Assembly: GCF_014898055.3 (NCBI RefSeq)
Contig: NW_023601433.1
Coordinates: forward strand, 45,379,876 to 45,443,875
Reading direction: 5' to 3'
Origin: Talpa occidentalis
Taxonomy: Eukaryota > Chordata > Mammalia > Eulipotyphla > Talpidae
DNA: 64,000 nt
Under the pieces are notes generated by a model. That model was not told where the DNA came from and did not search any database. It was given only the letters and a program-made list of their open reading frames with translations. The translations under genes were made by a program, and so were the position numbers. Positions 56,430 through 64,000 of this stretch are shown here, one piece after another. Each line of letters starts with the position of its first letter. The first letter of the stretch is position 1.

Positions 56430-57050
56430 TAAAGATAAGTTAAAGGTATGTTATGAGGTAAAGTTATAAGATAAGGAATCTCCACTTGAGCATGTTGTCT
56501 ACAGTTAACAATACTTTATTACATATTTGAAAGTTACTGAGAGTAGATCTTAGAAGTTACCACACACAAAAATTATAACTATATGTGGTGATGTAACTTA
56601 AACCAGGTTTAAGTTAAATAAACTTATTGTGATCATTTTGCAGTACACATATATATCAAATCATTATGTTATACTCTTTTTTTTAATTTTTATTTATTTA
56701 TTTTTTTAAAGAGGCATGTATTATTTGTTTGTTTGTTTGTTTTGTTTATACATGCACTGGGTACAGTCAGAAGCGCGGGAGGGTGAGAGAATTCACCAGA
56801 GCCAGAGCAGGGAGCAGAGCAGGCAGAAGGACTGAAGTACACTGCTGAGGGGAGCAGCGGGCGGCAGGAGAGGTCTGCGCGCCATGTGGGACCCTCCTCT
56901 GGTGGCCGGGGAGCAGCCAGGGATCGAACCGGCAGCACAGAGCCGCGGGCAGCTTCACAACCCAGTGCTCAACCGCTGCGCCACCAGGGAGGCCTCCATT
57001 ATGTTATACTCTTAAAGCTCATGCAATGTATTATGTTAATTATATCTCAA
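56430..57050 (+). mobile_element. ancient L1 (L1M type) 3' end
   Basis: CTACAGTTAACAATACTTTA, GAGAGTAGATCTTAGAAGTT, ACCACACACAAAAATTATAA and AATTATATCTCAAAAAAATG are the classical L1M 3' UTR end. A SINE interrupts it at 56679. Confidence 0.85.
56679..56996 (-). mobile_element. SINE, tail-extended lineage
   Basis: TTTTAAAGAGGCATGTATTA, (GTTT)n and TTTATACATGCACTGGGTAC. Perfect 17-bp TSD CATTATGTTATACTCTT (56662-56678 and 56997-57013). Confidence 0.95.
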
Positions 57051-57609
57051 AAAAATGAAGGTAAAATGTGGGGGGGAAGGAATACTGTGAAAATGTTGAT
57101 AGTTATTGAAATTGATAATTGTCAAACTAATAAGGGTTAAAGTTAATTATATTACTATCCCTATTTTGTGTAAGTTTATCACAAAAAAAAGGTTACAGAA
57201 AAAATTATTTCACTGTCTCCAATCTGAGTTAGTATTAAGTTACTGATTTGGACTGCACTAAAAGTTGGTTCAATGTTAAGGCAAGGCTTATTAGGAAAAA
57301 AAGCTTTGTGGAATAATTACATTAATATAATCTAAGTTTATGAGTAAATTTTTTAAACTACTCACGAACCTGGGACATTATGTGTTAATGTAATTATATT
57401 TGACTGTAATGTAATAATGTTAATGTGTTATTGTAAATAACACCATGAGAAATGTTCATAGTATATATTTCTTAAGCTGAGATGATTAACTTTTAATTGA
57501 ATTGGTGGGCAAGTTTTAAATCCTAAGCTGATAAAGTTGGGTGATATATTTTCCTGAGTATATAGCAGTCATTTAAAAAAAATTTTTTTAAGAATTATTT
57601 CTTTATTGT
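57051..57609. other. intergenic stretch, no gene recognised
   Basis: AT-rich, no recognised repeat. Confidence 0.45.
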
Positions 57610-57855
57610 AAGATTTTTATTTTATTTATTTTTGCATAAAAGAACTAGGGTGTAGGCCAGAGACAGAGTGGAGAATACAACAGGCAGATCTACTGAAATA
57701 TGCTGCTGAGGAGGGCAACGGGTGAGACAGGTGAGGTGTGCTGTGACATGTGGGTCAGCTCCCTCACCTGGGATCTAACTAATGCTGCTTTGCAGCAGGA
57801 GGGTCCCTGCGGTGGTACTGTGCTAAGACTTAACCCCTGGGTCACCCATGAGGCC
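57610..57855 (-). mobile_element. SINE, old diverged copy
   Basis: TTTGCATAAAAGAACTAGGG through GGGTCACCCATGAGGCCC, with internal loss between the tail and the AGACAGAGTGG segment. Confidence 0.85.
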
Positions 57856-58359
57856 CTAAAAAATCTTTTAAAGGCAACAACTTTAGTAAACAGTAAGGCT
57901 GGCTCCACACATGTAGGGAAGCACACAGATCATGCATGCATCTGGCAGAACCCCCAGCAGAGAAGAGCAGGTCTTGTTTCCCCATGACACCTACTTCTGT
58001 GCGTCCTCACTATGGTTAGAAAAGGACTCAGACTTTTAGTTACTTTTCCCAGAACTCAAAGATCATCTTCCTGTTTATCTTGGTAGAATGCCTGTTATAC
58101 TTGTGATTTTTTGTTCTCTGTAACATGTTAAAACAAGATAGTCACAGATGGGGAAACAAGAGGTCATTAGTTAAGTATCGTATATTTGATTTCCTGAGCA
58201 GAAATGATACCGTCATGTGGATTTTTCACGTAATTGTTTAGAGGAGGAAGAGGATTAGTCCCTTGAAGTAAACTCTGTCCACTGGGCTTGTCTCAAGATT
58301 CATTTAACTTGTCCTGTGCATTTTATCTCAGCTTTGCCTCTGTCACTTAATAAGTCTCT

Positions 58360-58606
58360 TGTCTCAGCACTATCAAGCTATCACCAGCCACTGCAACATG
58401 AGTTCTATCCCTAGGCCAGCGAGCTGACCCACATGGCACAGCAGACCTCTCCTGTTTGGCCCCCTGCTCCCCTCAGCAGTGTATTTCAGTGATTTTGCCT
58501 GTTCTGCTCCTCACTCTGTCTCTGGTGAATCCTCTCATCCCCCGCACCTCTGGCCTACACCCCAGTTCTTGTATGCCTAAATAAATAAAAATAAATCTTA
58601 AAAAAA
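58360..58606 (+). mobile_element. 5'-truncated SINE
   Basis: Begins at GTCTCAGCACTATCAAGCTA, missing about 35 bp of the head, and ends CTTGTATGCCTAAATAAATA plus an A tail. Confidence 0.9.
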
Positions 58607-58704
58607 AATTGTTAAAAAGAAAATACTGTGTGGCTCCAGGAGACACAAGTGTTTGCTCAACTCAGAGTATCAGGTAACCCACCTAATGCTGCTAATCATA
58701 TCAT

Positions 58705-58850
58705 CTTAGACTTGGGACACTGTTTTGTTTCACCTTCTGTAAATGGGCATAATAGTGTTGTTGTGAGGATTACATGAGTTAATATTTGTAAAATGTTTAG
58801 GACAGAGATTGGTACATACATAATAGTGAGTATTGCATCAGTGTTTATAA
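58705..58850 (+). mobile_element. MIR SINE relic
   Basis: CACCTTCTGTAAATGGGCAT, TGTTGTGAGGATTACATGAG and AAATGTTTAGGACAGAGATT follow the MIR 3' part. Confidence 0.8.
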
Positions 58851-60720
58851 ATTCTTGCATGAGAATATGAATCTTCTCCATAATATCTGAATAAGGGATG
58901 ACTGCTATACTGCCAATAGAGTTCCAAAAACTTGTTGATGAACTATTGGCTATTGCACATACACCAGATGGTTTCATCTGTTCACTAATTTGGTATTCCT
59001 TCACAGATTATTGAGTCTGAATAAGGTTAATTCTGAAACCTTGGAGCCTCAGAAATATCTTAAATAGCATTTTATATTTGACTGTTCTATTTATGAAAAT
59101 TTTGTGTCTTGACTGATTAAGTACGTGTGATTTTATACATTTAAGTTTGTAATTTTGTACATGCAAGTGGAACAAAATGAAAGCTAACAAAGGTTTTATT
59201 ATAGCTATCTGCTATAGATATCAGTGATAATATATGAAAAGAGCAGATACAGACATAAATACACTTGTTTGCATGCACCAGACTTAACTAGTAATTCTTA
59301 AAGAAATTGATGGACTACTTTCAATACCTATAAATAAAACTGTAAGAATTAAGTGTTCATGGAGTGTTCCCTAGCAAAGTTCCTGCCCTTGAATATCAAC
59401 AGTCTAAGAAATATTAAGTTTTACTGGTAATTAAATTATATTTTACATAACTTACATATATAAACACTTTTAATTTTTTTTCTGAAGTCATTAAATAGCT
59501 CTTTCACACTTTCAAGAATTTCTAAATTAATTTGCTTGGAATCTTGATTAGTGCAAAGGACAGAGCTAGCAATCCTTGCTTGTTTCTTTGTTCCCAATCT
59601 TATTCCTCTCTAGGGGAACTGACTCCAAGCTCCCTTTATTTGTTTACCTGCCTGGCCCTGCCCTCGACTGTACATCTCCTGAGTGTGTGCAGTATAATAT
59701 TCATTTGTGTGCCAAGGGTAGGTAGTATGGCATTTAACATGCTCTTAATACATTTATTGACTAGGCTAGTTAGTAGTATCTAAAACAATGACGTTTTATT
59801 GTGTTTCATTAAGCTCTGGGTAAGTTGGATACAAAAGAGATACACCTGATCTTGATTCTTTAAAGAATATTGGATTTTTAGTTTGGTTTGGTATTTGAAG
59901 CTGAGTTTAATACTTATATCAGGCTTCCAAAAGCCAGACCAATTGGAATTGCTGTGTTCCTTCACCAGACTGGATATGCAGGATACTGTTTATCTGTGTG
60001 GCAGAATTTAGTTAACAGTTTTAAGTTGTGTACAGTAGATGAAGAACTTTTATGTTTTGGGATTTGGTTAGTGTTTTAAAAATATTCTGCAAAGTTATGT
60101 ATAACTCCTTATTCTTTTTTTTTTTTTTTTTTGGCCTTTGTCCCACACATTTCAGCTCTTACAAGTCTAGAAGGCTTTTTAGTTCAGACTCCTGACGTTA
60201 CTTGCAGTCTGAGCCAAAGATACACAAACCCACCACAGCATTTACCACATTATGAGGTGTTGAATAAAGATTGTAAAAATCTAAATCCCAGCCTTTTTTA
60301 TTTTTAAAGTAAATGTCAGGTAGAAACACCTTGCCTTATTTATGGCAAGGTTTTTACCTTCTAGAGCATTGTATTCATCAGTGCAGCAGTCTATTAAAAA
60401 AGAGATTTCTTTCTAAAAGTCGTTAATGTGGTAACGGTTCTTTACCACCAAAATCCCATATTCAGGGGTTCCATCACTTCGCCTGAACGTGAACATTGGA
60501 ATGAGTGTTGATCACCTTCTTTAACCGGGTGTCCCAAAATTTCTTCACTAAATTTTGCACCTGGCAAGATTTCACAATGTTTTAAAGTGCTAAAAACACA
60601 TCAAAATTTCAGCATCATTAATTTCGACTCAAAAGGGGGCTCGGGTGAACGCTGCCCTAACCCTTTTGGCTTTTAACCATTCCAGGCTTTTTTTAAATAG
60701 ACGCCGTGTTGGGGGGGGCT
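58851..60720. other. region upstream of the EGLN1 CpG island, no gene recognised
   Basis: AT-rich with a T run at about 60116-60132. No SINE occurs in the 2 kb before the CpG island. 59530-59780 may carry an old L2/MIR tail. Distal regulatory elements are possible, but none can be identified by eye. Confidence 0.45.
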
Positions 60721-60724
60721 GGAA

Positions 60725-60840
60725 AGAGCATCCTGGGAAGCTGACGGAGTCTGATTTCTGGATTCAGTCCCAGGGCTGGGTGATCTCGGACAAGTTACTT
60801 CTCTCCATTTCCGTTTTGTCTCGTGCAAAACGAGGCTCTC
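60725..60840 (+). mobile_element. MIR SINE relic at edge of EGLN1 CpG island
   Basis: GTCTGATTTCTGGATTCAGT, GGTGATCTCGGACAAGTTAC and CTCTCCATTTCCGTTTTGTC follow the MIR core order, with unusually many CpGs retained. Confidence 0.7.
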
Positions 60841-61326
60841 CAGGACCGACCACCTCGCCCAGAGCGCGCCTAGAGCACACCCGGCCGGTCCCCAACAAAC
60901 AGCAGCCATATTAAAACACCCCAGCTCCGCGCGGATCTGGCGGGCGGCGCTCGCTCTCCCGAGCAGGTGTAGGCACCGTCCGGGCCCCCCCCCCTCCCGC
61001 GGCCGCCGAGCGGCCCCGCCCCGCCCCCGCTCGCCGGCCGGGCCCCGGCGTCCCCTCGCCGGCCGAGGCAGGAGGCGGCCGCGCGCCAGCCGCCCGGCGT
61101 CCGGGGTCCTCCCTGGGCGGAGCCGGCCGGCAGCGGGGGTGGAGGGCGCGGGGGCCCCGGCTCCGAGGCCCAGCCCCGCCCCGAGCAGGCGCGCGGAGGC
61201 GGCCCCGCCGCCGCCCTTGCCCGAGCGCGTGTGCGCGCCCCCCGCCCCTCGGCCCTCCCCTCGGCCCTCCCCCCGCCCCCTCCGCCCTTGCGCGCCGCCC
61301 GCCAGGGTCGTCGCGGGGCCGTGGCG

Positions 61327-61333
61327 TACGTGC
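61327..61333 (+). promoter_or_regulatory. candidate hypoxia response element
   Basis: TACGTGC contains the HIF-binding core RCGTG and lies about 380 bp upstream of the EGLN1 ATG inside the CpG island. The human EGLN1 promoter is known to carry a functional hypoxia response element that gives negative feedback on HIF. Location and core match that expectation, but orthology to the human site is inferred. A second ACGTG core occurs at 61608-61612. Confidence 0.6.
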
Positions 61334-61511
61334 CGAGCGCGCAGAGCGAGTGGCGCCCGCACGCCCTACGCTCCTCCACAGGCCGGGCCCGGCCGCCCTG
61401 GACGCTGAGGCGGCGGCGGCCGAGACGGCGGGGCTCGTCGGCCGCGGCCCTGCGCCCGAGCGGAGGTCGCCGGCGGCCGCGCGGGCCGCTCTCCCTCAGC
61501 CCGCGGCGGCG

Positions 61512-61523
61512 ATGAGGCGCTGA
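61512..61523 (+). other. short upstream ORF (3 codons) before EGLN1
   Basis: ATG AGG CGC TGA lies 190 bp upstream of the EGLN1 start. It counts as a uORF only if transcription begins upstream of 61512, which the sequence cannot show. Context is GGCGATGA, with G at +4 absent. Confidence 0.4.
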
Positions 61524-61615
61524 GGCGGCCGCCGGCGCGAGCGGCCGGACGCGGAGGACGAGGAAGCGGCCGGGCCGAGGGCGCCGGCCTCCCGGAGGCG
61601 AGGGGCGACGTGTGC

Positions 61616-61627
61616 ATGGCGCAGTGA
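61616..61627 (+). other. short upstream ORF (3 codons) before EGLN1
   Basis: ATG GCG CAG TGA lies 86 bp upstream of the EGLN1 start, in a moderate Kozak context (G at +4). It is likely to be within the 5' UTR because it is close to the coding start. A minimal uORF of this kind normally allows reinitiation downstream. Confidence 0.45.
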
Positions 61628-61712
61628 CGGCCCCTGCAGCTCCGCCCGCTTCCCGGCCCCGGGCGAGGCCGACAGGCCGCCTCAGCTGCTCGGCCGCTCC
61701 GCCGCCGCCGCC

Positions 61713-62627
61713 ATGGCCAATGACAGCGGCGGGCCCGGCGGGCCGAGCCCGAGCGAGCGAGACCGGCAGTACTGCGAGCTGTGCGGGAAGATGGAGAACC
61801 TGCTGCGCTGCAGCCGCTGCCGCAGCTCCTTCTACTGCAGCAAGGAGCACCAGCGCCAGGACTGGAAGAAGCACAAGCTCGTGTGCCAGGGCGGCGAGGG
61901 CGCCCCCGGCCAGGGAGTAGTAGGCCAGCACCCGCCCTCGGGCCCCGCGCCGCCGGCCGCCGCGCCGCCGCCCAGGGGTGGCGGGGCCCGGGAAGCCAGG
62001 AAGGCACCGCCGCGCCGGGACGGTGCTGCCGCCGAGGCCGCGGGCCCGCGGGCCGTCGGAGACGCGAGCAAGGCCAAGCCCAAGCCTAAGACCAAGCCCG
62101 AGGTCGCGTCCCCGCCGAGCTCGGCTCCCGGCGCTCCGGGGCTGGGGGCGGCGGCCGAGACGGAGCCGGCGAAGGAGGAGCCGCTGGCCCGCCCGTCGCT
62201 GTACCAGGAAAAGGCCAACCTGTACCCTCCGAGCAACACGCCGGGCGAGGGGCTGAGCCACGGCGGCGGTCTGCGGCCCAATGGGCAGACGAAGCCGCTG
62301 CCCGCGCTGAAGCTGGCGCTGGAGTACATCGTGCCCTGCATGAACAAGCACGGCATCTGCGTGGTGGACGACTTCCTGGGCAAGGAGACCGGCCAGCAGA
62401 TCGGCGACGAGGTGCGCGCCCTGCACGACACCGGCAAGTTCACCGACGGGCAGCTGGTCAGCCAGAAGAGCGACTCGTCCAAGGACATCCGAGGCGATAA
62501 GATCACCTGGATCGAGGGCAAGGAGCCCGGCTGTGAAACCATTGGGCTGCTCATGAGCAGCATGGACGACCTGATCCGCCACTGTAACGGGAAGCTGGGC
62601 AACTACAGAATCAATGGCCGGACGAAA
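61713..62627 (+). CDS. EGLN1: EGLN1 (PHD2) coding exon 1, residues 1-305
   Basis: EGLN1 is the HIF prolyl hydroxylase PHD2, a cytoplasmic/nuclear Fe(II)/2-oxoglutarate dioxygenase that marks HIF-alpha for VHL-dependent degradation in normoxia. Seen here: the ATG sits in a strong Kozak context (GCCGCCGCCATGG). An N-terminal MYND zinc finger occupies about residues 21-58 with all eight expected ligands (C21, C24, C33, C36, C42, H46, H54, C58). A Gly/Ala/Pro/Lys linker of low complexity covers about 60-180. The start of the double-stranded beta-helix region follows ([35 protein letters not shown]). The exon ends ACGAAA|GTAAGT, phase 0. The catalytic HxD...H and the 2OG-binding Arg are encoded by later exons outside the window. 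The length is 305 codons against about 297 for human exon 1 (from memory), the difference lying in the linker. The ORF reads about 39 codons past the donor into intron 1; that extension is not coding. Confidence 0.97.
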
Positions 62628-64000
62628 GTAAGTGTGCGCTCAGTGAGGGTTTGCGCTGGACATCCCTTTCTGGGCGGGCAGCTCCCCCTTGCCGCGACGG
62701 CAGCCGCTTGGGTAGCACCCCGTGAAGGAGTTGGTGGGTGTTGATCTACTTAGCCCGGTTCTCTGAGCCCACTGTTTTCCATCTACTGCTCCTCTACCAG
62801 CTTGTCCGATCTGCTTGGTTTTTCAGGCTCTGCTGAAACTTTCCCCTTAACTCGGCTGTTTTCTCTCTCCCATGGCATCTATTAGCCAATTTGAACCACA
62901 TTGGAATGGTAGCCGCTCCCGTGGGGTATGTTAGGGTACTATCCAAGAGCAAGTGCCAGTTCTGCCTCTGCCTTGTGTTTGCACACTGGGAAATTCTCTG
63001 TGGTGTCTGAGCCAGTCACCAGATCCTAACTTACACAGTCCACTGTTGTGTTTAGTTAAGAATGTGCCCGTCTTAACAAAAAAAAAGGGGGGGGGGTAAA
63101 TTTAAAATGAGCATTTAGTCAAAACACTCCTTACATTCACGAAGCGCTGGGCTGCTCCCCTCCCCCTCCCCTTTTACTGCTCTCGCCCTCTCCCAGGCCC
63201 TTCTGTTTGGAAACCCACTCCCAAATGAGGAAAGAAGTATTTCCGTTTTCAAACCTTTCAGTGTAGGTAGGTTACATTTTTAGCATAGGTTTCCTTTATT
63301 TGCTTTGTTAATATAATCCCTCAGTTGAAAAAGAACCGGTTTGTAGCTTCCTGGAAAAAAAAAAAAAAGGCAAGGAATTGAAGCAGAAGGGAAGACTCAT
63401 TCTGATGTCTCAATTTGGTGAAATCTCTTTGTTTTCTCTTTACTGCTGTAGTTTTTCTCCAGCAGATTCTTCCGTTCTACCTAGTCTAATCCCTAGGCCC
63501 TCCTCAGTACAGTAAACAGTACTCTTTTCTCCTTAATACGCTCTTGTAGTTCTTTTTCATTTTACTTCCCAGATCTTAATCTTTTCTTTGTATCCAGCTC
63601 CACCCCAAGACACCCTTTTCCTCCCTCTTCCACCATCAGTGTGCCTGATTTTGTGGATTTTGAGGGATTTTCTTAGGAGATGATCACATGTGCGTGTTCG
63701 TACACACACTGACTCTTCCCAGTATTTCTTTCATGTGTATCAGATCATTTATGTTAACAGTCATTACATGTGACTCTCAGACTGTCTGAATTTTGGGGGG
63801 TGAAATGCAATAAAGTCTGATTTACCCAGTTACCATTTCAGAGTTGGATGAAGGCACATGTCCTCATATTATATAGTCTCAAAAATGTGAATGGCTGCTT
63901 AATATTAAGCTGGAAGCAAAAGGACCCTGATTAAACCTCAACCTTGATCTTTAAAGAGATTTTCATTTTATGTATTTTTAAAACCTTTGTCATGGATCAA
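62628..64000 (+). other. EGLN1: EGLN1 intron 1 (5' part)
   Basis: The intron begins with a consensus GTAAGT donor at 62628 and continues past the window edge. No second exon, SINE or recognised repeat is seen in this 1.37 kb. It contains a homopolymer pair of A and G runs around 63078-63097 and an A run at 63354-63368. The CpG-rich base composition falls off within the first few tens of bases. Confidence 0.9.

Larger units (their letters stand above)
60860..62640. promoter_or_regulatory. EGLN1: CpG island / promoter of EGLN1
   Basis: The sequence is extremely GC- and CpG-rich from about 60860 through the whole of EGLN1 exon 1, in sharp contrast to the AT-rich DNA on both sides. This is the usual architecture of a TATA-less housekeeping promoter. 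The transcription start cannot be placed from sequence alone. Long open frames on both strands here (one of 570 codons on the minus strand, 60870-62582) come from the lack of AT-rich stop codons and are not genes. Confidence 0.9.

Noticed and set aside
1505..58606. Many 60-147 codon ORFs rich in Arg/Ser/Pro/Gly containing words such as GRPLLPSAV or TRARAGSR
   Set aside because: All are translations of the SINE on one strand or the other.
60870..62582. 570-codon minus-strand ORF, with other long frames (229, 213 and 256 codons) over the EGLN1 CpG island
   Set aside because: They overlap EGLN1 exon 1 and its promoter antisense, are Ala/Gly/Arg/Pro-rich, and contain no domain. Very GC-rich DNA lacks stop codons by chance.
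62628..62744. Continuation of the EGLN1 ORF to a stop at 62744
   Set aside because: It reads through a consensus GTAAGT donor. The protein family continues from exon 2, not with this sequence.
1..64000. CRISPR arrays, operons, bacterial promoters, phage or plasmid modules
   Set aside because: The DNA is mammalian nuclear sequence. Periodic repeats are SINE tails and microsatellites.
1..64000. Functional tRNA genes suggested by box A/box B-like motifs
   Set aside because: Every instance lies in a SINE head with an A-rich tail and TSDs. No foldable free-standing tRNA was seen.

Overview
This is a window of nuclear DNA from a placental mammal. It has two spliced protein-coding genes with GT/AG junctions, CpG-rich promoters, and a dense load of SINEs, LINEs, LTRs and DNA-transposon relics. 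The dominant SINE is tRNA-derived, about 260-300 bp, starting GGGCCTCCC(C/T)GGTGGCGCA and ending in (AAAT)n or AAATCTTAAAA. By eye it is not primate Alu, carnivore CAN, equine ERE, ruminant Bov-tA or the vespertilionid bat VES SINE. My best guess is a laurasiatherian, perhaps a non-vespertilionid (rhinolophoid) bat. The species is inference.

Genes. At the left, on the minus strand, are the first three coding exons of TSNAX (exon 1 at 5651-5666, exon 2 at 5116-5220, exon 3 at 2560-2674). They encode residues 1-78, and the gene runs off the left edge in intron 3. Its CpG-rich promoter lies at about 5490-5960. At the right, on the plus strand, is coding exon 1 of EGLN1 (PHD2), 61713-62627, inside a strong CpG island (about 60860-62640), followed by 1.37 kb of intron 1. 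The two genes are divergent, about 56 kb apart, as in the human TSNAX-EGLN1 neighbourhood. They act in unrelated processes: a small-RNA nuclease complex and oxygen sensing. Sharing the window is synteny, not a functional unit.

Intergenic region (about 6-60.8 kb). I find no intact gene. One processed RPL21 pseudogene (37514-38290) is split by a SINE. The rest is mobile-element strata: ancient MIR, L2, L1M, MLT1-like, Tigger and hAT-like relics; a younger L1 family with crisp target-site duplications (TSDs); three solo LTRs of one family, each with a perfect 5-bp TSD; and about 40 SINE copies in several subfamilies. The subfamilies include a head-only short form and a lineage with an extra CATGCCTCTATT tail block.

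I found no previously undescribed gene system. The most interesting signals are in mobile-element behaviour: the short SINE form, the tail-extended lineage, one target used twice, a composite insertion inside one TSD pair, and a TIR/TA-flanked pogo-like element. Promoter features upstream of EGLN1 are also worth a look.
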